From positions 2,627,412-2,691,411 of the forward strand of contig NZ_CH724131.1 of NCBI RefSeq assembly GCF_000152725.1: 64,000 bases of DNA. The letters are read 5' to 3'. Shown here piece after piece: positions 28,445-36,957 of the stretch. Numbering within the stretch: the stretch's first letter is position 1; each line of letters begins with the position of its first letter. Source of the DNA: Pseudooceanicola batsensis HTCC2597. Lineage in GTDB: Bacteria; Pseudomonadota; Alphaproteobacteria; Rhodobacterales; Rhodobacteraceae. The position numbers and the translations under genes were made by a program. The notes beneath the pieces are model-generated. The model was not told the origin of the DNA and searched no databases. It saw only the letters and a program-made list of their open reading frames with translations.

Positions 28445-28818
28445 GGGCTGGTCGGCTTGTGAGAGGTCGGCCCCTCGTATGGCAGCGCCGCACGCCCTGC
28501 AAGCCTCGTGCCCGCCCTGCGGCGTACCGCGACCGACCCGCAGGCCGGGCAGCGGCCGGGTCCGGCCGAGCCCGAAGCGTCCGCACGATCCGTCACGCCA
28601 CGCCCAGCCCCCTCGCCTTGAGGCCCCCCGCCGACGATGACCACGGACGGACCGACGGACAGGGGAACCCGCCGATCCGCCACATGGTTTCTGACGCAGC
28701 GTTCGACCGCGCGCTCATCCACCCGACTGTCTCTTGCCTTGGATCAGCTTAGCGCAGGGGGGGTTATCACGAAGTTAAGCGCAACGGATCAGCCATCCTC
28801 GATCACCGTTCCGATCCG
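28445..28818. other. Gene-free gap before the amidohydrolase stop
   Basis: 374 bases. It should hold the promoter of the phosphotransferase gene. Small open frames on both strands have no recognisable content. I see no tRNA, strong hairpin or repeat. Confidence 0.45.
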
Positions 28819-29841
28819 TCAAAGGCGATACACGCTCTTCGCCGTATCGTGGAAAAGCTTCGCCTTCTCGTCGCCGCTCGCGCCCGCCGCGATCCGCTTG
28901 AAGGTGTTCCATACCACAGGGTACGAGACCGCGCCCTTGTCGACCGGAAAGTTGCTTTCGAACATGCAGCGGTCGGGGCCGAAGAGGTCGATCGCGGTTT
29001 CGAAATAGGGCCGCCACAGCCGCGCGCACTCGCCCGAGGACGGCGGCAACGGTTCCTTGTGTAGATCGAAGCCGTTCACGTCCATCGCGAGCCCGCCGAG
29101 CTTCATGTAGACGTTCGGACAGGTGGCGAGGTCGGTCACGGCGGCCTTCCACTCGGCAAAGACCTCGTCGCCACGGCCCCGGTAGGGCCCGATGCCGAGC
29201 GGCCCGCCGAAGTGGTCGAGAACCATGGTGGTTTCGGGAAAGGCGCGGGCCAGATCGGTGAACTCGGGGATCTGGGGATGGTAGAGCCAGCCGTCGAAGG
29301 TCAGCCCGTTGGGCTGAAGCCGCGCGAATCCCTTCCGGAAATCCTCGTCGTACATCACCCGCAGCGGTGAATTGGGGACGGCGCCCGAAAACCGCTCGCC
29401 CCCCGAGGCGGTGATGTGGCGGATGCCGCGCAGTCGGCCCTTCGCCGCCGCCGCATGCGCCTCGAGCACGGGCTGGACCCCCTCGCCGAGCCGCAGGTCG
29501 GCATGTGCAACGATCCCGTCGCAGGCCCCGATCTCGGGGCGTTTCCGCGCGGCTTCCTCGGCGACACCGACCACGAATTCCGTCTCGCCCACGGGCTTCA
29601 TCTCGTCCGGGCCGTCGGTGCGATAGCCGTAGCGGCACTGGATGAAGACCGACTGGCGGATGTTGTGGCCCGAGGTCAGGTCGCCCAGCAACTCATCGGT
29701 GAAATATGGCCCCAGGCGGTCCCAGAGGTGATGGTGCGGGTCGATGATCGGCAGGTCCGGCTCGAGGATCTCCTCGGTCAGCTTGCCCAGCCAGTCCTCG
29801 TTCGTATGGATATGCGTGGTCTGTTCGTACGTCTGCGTCAT
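28819..29841 (-). CDS. Amidohydrolase-family (lactonase-like) hydrolase (340 aa)
   Basis: TIM-barrel amidohydrolase of the group that includes 2-pyrone-4,6-dicarboxylate and L-fuconolactone hydrolases. The first metal motif is DPHHHLWDRLG, conserved histidines occur in LRGIRHIT and MVLDHFGGP, and the late Asn/Asp motif is CMFESNFPVDKG. The length (340) fits. The likely reaction is hydrolysis of a lactone or amide of a sugar acid or aromatic acid. It is divergent from the sugar transferase gene; two operator-like palindromes lie in the shared upstream region. Confidence 0.82.
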   Translation of the reverse strand: MTQTYEQTTHIHTNEDWLGKLTEEILEPDLPIIDPHHHLWDRLGPYFTDELLGDLTSGHNIRQSVFIQCRYGYRTDGPDEMKPVGETEFVVGVAEEAARKRPEIGACDGIVAHADLRLGEGVQPVLEAHAAAAKGRLRGIRHITASGGERFSGAVPNSPLRVMYDEDFRKGFARLQPNGLTFDGWLYHPQIPEFTDLARAFPETTMVLDHFGGPLGIGPYRGRGDEVFAEWKAAVTDLATCPNVYMKLGGLAMDVNGFDLHKEPLPPSSGECARLWRPYFETAIDLFGPDRCMFESNFPVDKGAVSYPVVWNTFKRIAAGASGDEKAKLFHDTAKSVYRL

Positions 29842-29892
29842 TGCGTCCTCCCTCGGCGGGAAGATACCGGATCGGGCGCCTTGTGGAAGAGT

Positions 29893-29936
29893 ATTCCTGC
29901 ATGCGGAATTGCTGCGGTTCGATTTGAGTCAAATCG
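29893..29936. promoter_or_regulatory. Two operator-like palindromes in a divergent promoter region
   Basis: The first is ATTCC-(7)-GGAAT at 29893-29909. The second is CGATTTGA-G-TCAAATCG at 29920-29936, with perfect 8-base arms. Their centres are 27 bases apart, about two and a half helical turns. They lie between the amidohydrolase start (minus) and the sugar transferase start (plus) and so could control either or both. Confidence 0.5.
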
Positions 29937-30018
29937 GATGGATTCTCTTGCCCGGGAAACAATCCGGTGCGCGCGGTGGCATTACTCTTCGTTAAGCGAT
30001 CAATCATAGGGTCGCAGG

Positions 30019-30675
30019 ATGACACCCGAATTGCTCCTCCGCCGGTTCGGCTTTGTGCCGATCCGCCTCCCCGACACCAAACGGTTGTTCGATCTCGTGC
30101 TGATCCTCGTTGGTCTGCCGGTCTGGCTGCCGCTGATCCTGATCATCGCCCTGGCAGCACGGGTGTTGCAGGGGCCGGGGGTATTCTTCGCGCAGCAGAG
30201 GGTGGGGCGCGGCGGGCGGATGTTCCGGATGTGGAAATTCCGGACGATGGTGCCGGGGGCCGAGGGCCAGCTCCCCCGCCTTCTGATGGAAGAAGGGCGC
30301 GGTCGCGAATGGGCGCGTCTCACCAAATTGGTGGACGACCCCCGCGTGACCGCCTGGGGCCGCATGTTGCGCCGGTTCAGCCTGGACGAACTGCCGCAGA
30401 TCTGGAACGTGCTGTGCGGCGAGATGAGCCTGGTCGGTCCGCGCCCCGTGCCGCGTGCGGAATTCGGCGCCCGGTACGACGCTCCCACGGCCCGCGCCTA
30501 TTGCGCGCACCGCCCGGGAATGAGCGGGCTGTGGCAGGTCTCGGGCCGCAATGCTTTGAGCTATGAGGAACGACTGCGGCTGGACCGGCGGTACGACAGG
30601 ACCCGCTCCCTCGGCGGGGATGCGGTGATCCTGCTGCGGACGCTCGGCGTGGTGCTGGGCGGGCGCGGGACATGA
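30019..30675 (+). CDS. Undecaprenyl-phosphate sugar-1-phosphate transferase (218 aa)
   Basis: Bacterial sugar transferase of the PglC/WcaJ catalytic type. It attaches the first sugar phosphate of a polysaccharide to undecaprenyl phosphate at the inner membrane. One N-terminal membrane segment (LFDLVLILVGLPVWLPLILI) is followed by the catalytic region RMWKFRTMVPGAE, then FSLDELPQIWNVLCGEMSLV and GPRPVPRAEF. It stands alone, 12 kb from the polysaccharide locus, and is a second initiating enzyme beside the one at 52164-52757. The stop is 8 bases from the convergent puuD stop. Confidence 0.9.
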   Translation: MTPELLLRRFGFVPIRLPDTKRLFDLVLILVGLPVWLPLILIIALAARVLQGPGVFFAQQRVGRGGRMFRMWKFRTMVPGAEGQLPRLLMEEGRGREWARLTKLVDDPRVTAWGRMLRRFSLDELPQIWNVLCGEMSLVGPRPVPRAEFGARYDAPTARAYCAHRPGMSGLWQVSGRNALSYEERLRLDRRYDRTRSLGGDAVILLRTLGVVLGGRGT

Positions 30676-30683
30676 GCCCCCGG

Positions 30684-31904
30684 TCAGTCCGACGCCGCCC
30701 GATACCAGGCGATGATCGCGGCGCGCTCCTGCGGCTCCATGAAACTCAGGTTTGCGGGCGGCATGGCATGGCCGAGCGCCGCCTGAAGATAGATCGCGCG
30801 GGCCTGCCGGGCGATCTGCCCCCCGGTCTCGAGGCGCACGCCCCGGGGCGGCCAGAGCAGCCCCTCCCACGCCGGTTCGGCCGCATGACACATGGAGCAG
30901 CGGCCCAGCACGATGTCATGCACCTGATCGAATCCCTCGGCCTCGGCGAAACGCAACGCGGCGCCCGTGGCCTCTTCGGGTTCATCGGCGCGGAACATCG
31001 GCGCCGTGGACAGCCACATTACAAGCAGGAACAGGATCGCGGTGGCCGCCCAGGTCCAGAGAGGGCCGTCCTTGCGCGCGTGAATGCTGTTGAAATAGTG
31101 CCGGATCGTCACGCCCATCAGGAAGACCAGGCTGGCGATGATCCAAGTGTACTCCGTCGCGAAGGCGAGAGGGTAGTGGTTCGACAGCATCATGAAGATA
31201 ACGGGCAGGGTCAGATAGTTGTTATGGGTGGACCGCTGCTTGGCGATCTTTCCGTATTTCGCCTCCGGAACGCGCCCCGCCTTGAGATCGGCCACCACGA
31301 TGCGCTGGTTCGGCATGATGATGAAGAAGACGTTGGCGCTCATGATCGTCGCGGTCAGCGCCCCGAGGTGAAGCATGGCCGCACGACCCGCAAAGACATG
31401 GGTGTAGAAATAGGCCATCCCGACCAGGATCACGTACAGCGCCAGCATCAGCCGGGTGTTGTCGTCCCCGAACCGCGACTTGCAGATCCGGTCGTAGACC
31501 AGCCAGCCGATCGCCAGCGACGCGAGAGAGATCAGGATGGCCGCAGCCCCCGAGAGGTCGGCCACGGCCGGATCGACAAGGTAGAACTCCGACCCCAGGT
31601 AATAGACCAGGATCAGCAGCGCGAACCCCGACAGCCAGGTCGAGTAGCTCTCCCATTTGAACCAGACGAGGTCGCCGGGCATCTTGTCGGGCGCCACGAG
31701 ATATTTCTGCACATGATAGAAGCCGCCGCCATGCACCTGCCACTCCTCGCCATCGGCGCCGGAGGCCAGGTCCCGGTCGCGGTGCAGTCCGAGATCCAGG
31801 GCGATGAAATAAAACGACGATCCGATCCAGGCGATAGCCGTGATCACGTGAACCCACCTGACGGCGAACTCCAGCCAGGCGCCGATAGCCGCAAGATCGT
31901 ACAT
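30684..31904 (-). CDS. puuD: Urate hydroxylase PuuD, membrane protein with cytochrome c domain (406 aa)
   Basis: Membrane urate oxidase of purine breakdown: urate hydroxylase activity is carried by the N-terminal ~300-residue membrane part and electrons leave through a C-terminal c-type haem domain. About eight hydrophobic segments are seen. WVHVITAIAWIGSSFYF is typical, and the haem motif is CSMCH near the C terminus with a later methionine (GHAMPPANLSFM) as likely ligand. The frame is open to 31970, but the ATG at 31904 (MYDLAAIGAWLEF) gives the family start. No other urate or allantoin genes are in this window. Confidence 0.92.
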   Translation of the reverse strand: MYDLAAIGAWLEFAVRWVHVITAIAWIGSSFYFIALDLGLHRDRDLASGADGEEWQVHGGGFYHVQKYLVAPDKMPGDLVWFKWESYSTWLSGFALLILVYYLGSEFYLVDPAVADLSGAAAILISLASLAIGWLVYDRICKSRFGDDNTRLMLALYVILVGMAYFYTHVFAGRAAMLHLGALTATIMSANVFFIIMPNQRIVVADLKAGRVPEAKYGKIAKQRSTHNNYLTLPVIFMMLSNHYPLAFATEYTWIIASLVFLMGVTIRHYFNSIHARKDGPLWTWAATAILFLLVMWLSTAPMFRADEPEEATGAALRFAEAEGFDQVHDIVLGRCSMCHAAEPAWEGLLWPPRGVRLETGGQIARQARAIYLQAALGHAMPPANLSFMEPQERAAIIAWYRAASD

Positions 31905-32102
31905 CCCCGAACTCCTGTCCCCTCTGGTCCGGACCTTACACATCGGCGCGGGCAAAGGTCCATGCGCCACCGACGCCGCGATGGCCCGGGGCCGATGCCC
32001 TCGTGCCGAAAGGTCGGAAATCGCCCGATTGCGGGGCGGCCTCGGCCCAGAGCGTGGCGCAGCCTGCCCGACCTCGTGCAGTTGGCCGGTCAGGGGCGCA
32101 GG

Positions 32103-32963
32103 TCAGATCGCCTTTTTGCGGCTCTCGTCGATGTAGATTTCCCGCAGGCGCAGGGCGATGCGCCCGGGGGTGCCCTCGCCGATAGTGGCCTCGTCGATCT
32201 TCACCACCGACTGCACGAAGGTGGTGGCCGAGGTAACGAAGGCCTCGTCGGCCTCGCGTGCCTCCTCGACGGAAAACCCGCGCTCCTCGACCTCCATCTG
32301 CGCCTCCTTCGCCAGGCGCAGGACGGCGGCGCGGGTGATCCCGTGCAGGATGTCGTTCGACAGCTGCCGCGTGATGATCTTGCCGCCCTTGACGATATAG
32401 GCGTTGTTCGAGGTGCCCTCGGTCACCAGCCCATCCTCGACCATCCAGGCATCGTCCGCGCCGGCGGCCTTGGCCATCATCTTGCCCATCGAGGGATAGA
32501 GCAGCTGCACCGTCTTGATGTCGCGGCGCGCCCATCTCCTGTCCTCGATCGAGATCACGCTGATCCCGGTCCGCGCGGCCGGCGCGTCGGCCAGGTTCTT
32601 GACCTGGGTGAACAGCACGATGGTCGAGGGCGTCGTCTCCGGGTCGGGAAAGGCGAAGTCCCGGTCTGCCGGGGCGCCGCGGGTGATCTGCAGATAGACC
32701 CCGCCTTCGGTCAGGTCGTTGCGTTTCACCAGTTCGCGGTGGATCGACAGCAATTCGTCCGTCGTCACCGGCGACACAATGTCGAGTTCGCCCAGCGACC
32801 GCTCCAGCCGTTTTGCATGACCCTCGAAATCCACGAGCTTGCCGTCGAGCACGCTCGTCACCTCATAGACGCCGTCGGCCATCAGGAACCCACGGTCGAA
32901 GACGGACACCTTGGCCTCGGCCTCAGGCAGGTAGTCGCCGTTCACATAGACGATGCGGGTCAT
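32103..32963 (-). CDS. Class IV (D-amino-acid) aminotransferase (286 aa)
   Basis: PLP-dependent fold-type IV aminotransferase of the D-alanine transaminase group. The opening IVYVNGDYLPEAEAKVSVFD, then RGFLMADGVYEV, the PLP-phosphate site DGLVTEGTSNNAYIV and the late HGITRAAVLRLA are all family features. The length is standard. It is the third gene of a co-oriented run dgcN-dgcA-aminotransferase (21-base gap to dgcA), which points to D-amino acids, probably D-glutamate or D-alanine, as substrate. A branched-chain aminotransferase is less likely given the context. Confidence 0.87.
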   Translation of the reverse strand: MTRIVYVNGDYLPEAEAKVSVFDRGFLMADGVYEVTSVLDGKLVDFEGHAKRLERSLGELDIVSPVTTDELLSIHRELVKRNDLTEGGVYLQITRGAPADRDFAFPDPETTPSTIVLFTQVKNLADAPAARTGISVISIEDRRWARRDIKTVQLLYPSMGKMMAKAAGADDAWMVEDGLVTEGTSNNAYIVKGGKIITRQLSNDILHGITRAAVLRLAKEAQMEVEERGFSVEEAREADEAFVTSATTFVQSVVKIDEATIGEGTPGRIALRLREIYIDESRKKAI

Positions 32964-32984
32964 GATGATCTCCTTCCCAACGGG

Positions 32985-33947
32985 TCATCCCCAGAGCGCG
33001 GCCGAAGGCGGATGCACGCCCTCGGTGTCGAATTGCAAAGCGTGGTCGCGGTCTTGAGCCAGCAGAAGCGGCCCGTCAAGGTCGGTCACGACAGCACCCT
33101 GCGCGACCAGCACCGCCGGCGCCATCGCCAGCGACGATCCGACCATGCAGCCGACCATGACGCCAAAGCCCTCGGCCCGCGCGGCCTCCCGCAGCGCCAG
33201 CGCCTCGGTCAGGCCGCCGGTCTTGTCCAGCTTGATGTTCACCACGTCGTACTTGCCCTTCAGCCCGGGCAGGCTCGCGCGGTCGTGACAGCTCTCGTCG
33301 GCGCAGACCGGTACCGGTCGCTCCATGCCGATCAGCGCCGCGTCCTCGCCCGCGGGCAGGGGCTGTTCGACCAGCGCCACACCGAGCCGGACAAGGTGGG
33401 GCGCGAGATCGGCATAGACCTCGGCGGTCCAGCCCTCGTTGGCATCGACGATGATCCGGGCCCGGGGCGCCCCGCGCCGGACAGCTTCGAGCCGCGGCAT
33501 GTCGTCCGGCGTGCCCAGCTTGATCTTCAACAGCGGCCGGTGGGCATGGCGCCGTGCTGCCGCCTCCATGACCTCCGGCTCCGCCAGCGAGAGGGTGAAG
33601 GCGGTGATCTCCGGTCCCGGCGCCGGAAGCCCGGCGATCTCCCAGGCCCGCCGTCCCAGGCGTTTCGCCTCGAGATCCCAGAGCGCGCAGTCCACCGCGT
33701 TCCGGGCCGCACCCGCCGCAAGCGCCTCCTGCAGCGCCGCCCGGTCCGAAGGCACGAGGCCGGAGATGTCGGCCGCGACGCTGTCCAGCGTTTCCCCGTA
33801 CCGCGCATAGGGTACGCACTCGCCGCGCCCCGTATGCCCGTCTTCGGTCACCTCGACCGTCAGCACCTGCGCCTCGGTCCGGCTGCCGCGGGAAATCGTG
33901 AAGACTTCCGCCAGCGGAAACGAATCTGCCTTGACCGTGATATGCAC
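32985..33947 (-). CDS. dgcA: N-acetyl-D-glutamate racemase DgcA (enolase superfamily, 320 aa)
   Basis: Muconate-lactonizing/enolase-superfamily racemase related to L-Ala-D/L-Glu epimerases. Catalytic lysine pair in LLKIKLGTP, metal ligands in VDANEGW, EQPL and ADESCHD, and the second lysine in NIKLDKTGG are all present. With DgcN next to it the best call is DgcA, which converts N-acetyl-D-Glu to N-acetyl-L-Glu. An ATG at 33962 is possible, but GTG at 33947 has AAGGAGGGG just upstream; both lie at the tail of an intergenic repeat. A plain dipeptide epimerase is the alternative. Confidence 0.87.
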   Translation of the reverse strand: MHITVKADSFPLAEVFTISRGSRTEAQVLTVEVTEDGHTGRGECVPYARYGETLDSVAADISGLVPSDRAALQEALAAGAARNAVDCALWDLEAKRLGRRAWEIAGLPAPGPEITAFTLSLAEPEVMEAAARRHAHRPLLKIKLGTPDDMPRLEAVRRGAPRARIIVDANEGWTAEVYADLAPHLVRLGVALVEQPLPAGEDAALIGMERPVPVCADESCHDRASLPGLKGKYDVVNIKLDKTGGLTEALALREAARAEGFGVMVGCMVGSSLAMAPAVLVAQGAVVTDLDGPLLLAQDRDHALQFDTEGVHPPSAALWG

Positions 33948-33956
33948 GCGCCCCTC

Positions 33957-33990
33957 CTTCATCTTGCCGAAAATACTCCCGCCGGAGGCC
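33957..33990 (-). repeat. Terminator-like intergenic repeat, copy 2 (dgcN-dgcA gap)
   Basis: On the minus strand it reads GGCCTCCGGCGGGAGTATTT, then TCGGCAAGATGAAG, nearly identical to 17371-17406. The CTCC/GGAG hairpin is followed by TATTTT. The tail supplies the ribosome-binding sequence, and possibly the start codon, of dgcA. Confidence 0.8.
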
Positions 33991-34022
33991 TCGACGCCGC
34001 CACCCGCGATCCCGCCCGGAGG

Positions 34023-35027
34023 CTAGCCCAGCGCCACCAGCGCATCCACCAGCTTGGCCGCGCCGAACCGGTAGGGGTCTGTCGCGGGCAGGCCCATCCG
34101 TGCCTCGACCTCGGCCAGGTAGCTCTGCGCCTCGTCCTCGCCCATGTGCTGCGTGTTGACGGAAACGCCGACCACCTCGCAGGCCGGGTTGGCCACGCGG
34201 GCCAGCGGCAGGGCCGTGTCCCGCAACATCTCGAGCGAGGGGAGCTTGTAGCCGGGCAGGCCGCGCATATGCTCGCGCGTGGGTTCGTGGCTGAGGATCA
34301 GCGCGTCCGGCTGGCCGCCGTGGATCAGCGCCATGGTCACGCCGGAATAGGAGACATGGAACAGGCTGCCCTGCCCCTCGATCATGTCCCAGTGATCCGG
34401 ATCGTTGCCGGGCGTCAGCCATTCGACCGATCCGGCCATGAAATCCGCGATCACCGCATCGAGCGGCACCCCCTCTCCGGTGATCAGGATGCCGGTCTGG
34501 CCGGTGGCGCGGAACGAGGATTTGAGCCCGCGCTGCTTCATGTCGCGGTCCATGGCCATCGCCGTGTACATCTTGCCGACCGAACAGTCGGTGCCCACGG
34601 CGAGGCAGCGCTTGCCGGTACGCTTCTCGCCGTTGGCGATCGGATACTGGACGGAAGGGACGCGGACATCGTGCAGCCGCCGGCCTGTCGCCTCGGCCAC
34701 GGCTTTCAGGTCCGGCTCGTCGCGCAGCAGGTTGTGCAGGCCCGAGGCCAGGTCGAAGCCTTCTTCCAGCGCCTCGACCAGGACCTTCTTCCAGGCGGCG
34801 GAAATGACGCCGCCGCGGTTCGCAACGCCGATCACCAGGGTCCGGGCCCCGGCCGCTTTCGCCTCGGCCAGGGTCATGTCGGGCAGGTTCATGTCGGCCT
34901 TGCAGCCCTCCATGCGGAACTGGCCGATGGCGTTTTCGGGGCGCCAGTCGCGGATACCCTGCGCCACCTTGGCGGCAAGCATGTCGGGCGCATCGCCGAG
35001 GAAGAGGAGATAGGGGGTTTCGATCAT
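34023..35027 (-). CDS. dgcN: D-glutamate N-acetyltransferase DgcN (DUF1611, 334 aa)
   Basis: DUF1611 family protein with a P-loop-like region (VGTDCSVGKMYTAMAM) and the conserved block MIEGQGSLFHVSYSGVTMAL. Members that sit next to DgcA N-acetylate D-glutamate, the first step in turning D-Glu into L-Glu. The protein is full length for the family. It is the first gene of the dgcN-dgcA-aminotransferase run and is divergent from mcl1 across ~350 bases. The function rests on family and context. Confidence 0.88.
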   Translation of the reverse strand: MIETPYLLFLGDAPDMLAAKVAQGIRDWRPENAIGQFRMEGCKADMNLPDMTLAEAKAAGARTLVIGVANRGGVISAAWKKVLVEALEEGFDLASGLHNLLRDEPDLKAVAEATGRRLHDVRVPSVQYPIANGEKRTGKRCLAVGTDCSVGKMYTAMAMDRDMKQRGLKSSFRATGQTGILITGEGVPLDAVIADFMAGSVEWLTPGNDPDHWDMIEGQGSLFHVSYSGVTMALIHGGQPDALILSHEPTREHMRGLPGYKLPSLEMLRDTALPLARVANPACEVVGVSVNTQHMGEDEAQSYLAEVEARMGLPATDPYRFGAAKLVDALVALG

Positions 35028-35373
35028 CTGTCAGCTCCTTCACTTGGCGGGACTATTGTCGATTCAACCCGGGAATATCGTGCAAATCCACGTCATAGCC
35101 GGAGAAAAGCGAAAATTTGTGCAGGTCGAGACGTCAGGTGCGAAAGAATCTTGCACGGACGTGGCATTCCACGGGAGCGTTTCGCGGCGGACCGGAAATC
35201 CCCGGGACGAGGCCGAGTATGACGTCGGCCCCGGTCCTCGCGGTGCCCTTGGACCCGTCCCGAGGATCTCTCCTGCCGGCCATGCTGCGCTGCAAAACGC
35301 GCTTGCGGAGGGGGGTGTAATTTAATAACCGTCGACACGATCCAAACGTAATTTCCTTACCCGAGGTGGCAAG
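35028..35373. other. Divergent promoter region dgcN / mcl1
   Basis: 346 bases between the two starts. It holds CGTGCAA near 35077 and TTGCACG near 35152, an inverted pair about 75 bases apart, and a GC-rich degenerate palindromic block around 35190-35230 that resembles intergenic repeats of this group. No gene is supported. Confidence 0.45.
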
Positions 35374-36336
35374 ATGTCCTTTCGTATTCAGCCCGCGCCT
35401 CCGTCGCGTCCGAACCGCTGTCAGCTGTTCGGCCCCGCCTCCAACGCCAAGCTGCCGCCCAAGATGGCGGCCTCGGCCGCGGATGTGATCAACCTCGATC
35501 TCGAGGACGCGGTCGCACCTGACGACAAGGACAAGGCCCGTGCCATGGCGATCGAGGCCATCGGCGATATCGACTGGGGCAAAAAGACGCTGAGCGTGCG
35601 GATCAACGGGCTCGACACGCCGTATTGGTACCGCGACGTGGTCGATCTGCTGGAACAGGCGTCGGACCGGCTCGACATGATCATGATCCCCAAGGTGGGC
35701 TGCGCCGAGGACGTCTATGCCGTCGACGCGCTGGTGACGGCGATCGAGAAGGCCAAGGGTCGCAGCAAGCCGATCGCCTTCGAAGTCATCATCGAAAGCG
35801 CCGCGGGGATCGCCCATGTCGAGGCGATTGCCGCCTCGTCGCCCCGGTTGCAGGCGATGAGCCTGGGCGCGGCAGATTTCGCCGCCTCGATGGGGATGCA
35901 GACCACCGGCATCGGCGGCACGCAAGAGGATTACTACATGCTGCGCGAGGGCCAGAAATACTGGTCCGACCCGTGGCACTGGGCTCAGACCGCCATCGTC
36001 GCCGCCTGCCGGACCCACGGCGTGCTGCCGGTCGACGGGCCGTTCGGCGATTTCTCGGACGCAGAGGCGTTCCGGGCGCAGGCGTTGCGCTCGTCGCTGC
36101 TGGGCATGGTCGGGAAATGGGCCATCCACCCCAATCAGGTGGCGCTGGCCAACGAGGTCTTCACCCCCTCCGACGAGAAGGTGACCGAGGCCAGGGAGAT
36201 CCTCGCCGCGATGGAGGAGGCGACGCGCACGGGGGCCGGCGCGGTGGTCTACAAGGGGCGGCTGGTGGATATCGCCTCGATCAAGCAGGCCGAGGTGATC
36301 GTGAAACAGTCGGACCTGATCGCACAGATCGGCTGA
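35374..36336 (+). CDS. mcl1: L-malyl-CoA/beta-methylmalyl-CoA lyase Mcl1 (320 aa)
   Basis: CitE/HpcH-aldolase TIM-barrel lyase that splits malyl-CoA to acetyl-CoA and glyoxylate and beta-methylmalyl-CoA to propionyl-CoA and glyoxylate. It is a key enzyme of the ethylmalonyl-CoA pathway of acetate assimilation in Rhodobacter relatives. The opening CQLFGPASNAKLPPKMA, the acidic metal site INLDLEDAVAPDDKDKA, the conserved Glu in FEVIIESAAGI and GMVGKWAIHPNQV near the C terminus are all present. The length matches Mcl1. It appears to be monocistronic. Confidence 0.95.
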   Translation: MSFRIQPAPPSRPNRCQLFGPASNAKLPPKMAASAADVINLDLEDAVAPDDKDKARAMAIEAIGDIDWGKKTLSVRINGLDTPYWYRDVVDLLEQASDRLDMIMIPKVGCAEDVYAVDALVTAIEKAKGRSKPIAFEVIIESAAGIAHVEAIAASSPRLQAMSLGAADFAASMGMQTTGIGGTQEDYYMLREGQKYWSDPWHWAQTAIVAACRTHGVLPVDGPFGDFSDAEAFRAQALRSSLLGMVGKWAIHPNQVALANEVFTPSDEKVTEAREILAAMEEATRTGAGAVVYKGRLVDIASIKQAEVIVKQSDLIAQIG

Positions 36337-36459
36337 ACCTCGGGCGCGGCCACGGGGCGGACGCGGCCGCGACACTCACGATGAAATGACCCGAAAACCG
36401 GCCTGGCCCCTTGGCAGGCCGGATTACGCCTCTAGAAAGAACGAAACCGGAGGTTCCTC

Positions 36460-36957
36460 ATGCGCCATTTCGCTCTCTCGCTCTTCCTGTCCCTGGCAGC
36501 CCTGCCGCTGCATGCCGACGTCGTCGAGAACGACGTGATCAAGGTCTTCGGCGGCAAGTGGGTCCAGTCCAAGGATCCCGGCCAGAACGGCATCCTGATG
36601 TACCTCACGCAGGAGCGTTCGGCGGCGGGCGAGTATTTCTCGATCCGATGCGAGGGCGCAGACCGGTCCGTGCGCCTCGCCTATCCGCGGCGGCGGGCGG
36701 CGGGCGACGTCGGGCTGACCGTGGACGGCCGGGAGTTCCGCGTGCCGGCCGAGTTCACCGGCCGGACCAAGGATCCGCATTTCCTGAAGGGGAATGTCTT
36801 CGGCTACGAACTGGTCTTCGCCGATGCCGCGGCGCAGGCGGACTTTCTGGAACAGCTGCGGCGCGGCCGTATGCTGAGGATCGAGGGACATACCCTGCCG
36901 GTGGACCTGTCCGGAGCGGGCCAGGCGGTGCGAGAACAGGCGGCCTATTGCCGGTGA
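36460..36957 (+). CDS. Secreted or periplasmic protein of unknown function (165 aa)
   Basis: It has a clear signal peptide (RHFALSLFLSLAALPLHA, cleavage before DVV). The mature part has about 145 residues, is beta-rich and contains two cysteines (SIRCEGAD and the C-terminal YCR) that could form a disulfide. I do not recognise a family. GGAGG lies about 6 bases before the ATG. The gene is convergent with the Lrp regulator, the stops directly abutting. Confidence 0.72.
   Translation: MRHFALSLFLSLAALPLHADVVENDVIKVFGGKWVQSKDPGQNGILMYLTQERSAAGEYFSIRCEGADRSVRLAYPRRRAAGDVGLTVDGREFRVPAEFTGRTKDPHFLKGNVFGYELVFADAAAQADFLEQLRRGRMLRIEGHTLPVDLSGAGQAVREQAAYCR

Noticed and set aside
30672..35222. A plus-strand open frame of more than 1500 codons
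   Set aside because: It is antisense to four clear genes (puuD, aminotransferase, dgcA, dgcN). Very long antisense frames are expected in GC-rich codon-biased DNA; the translation is His/Arg/Gly-rich and matches nothing.
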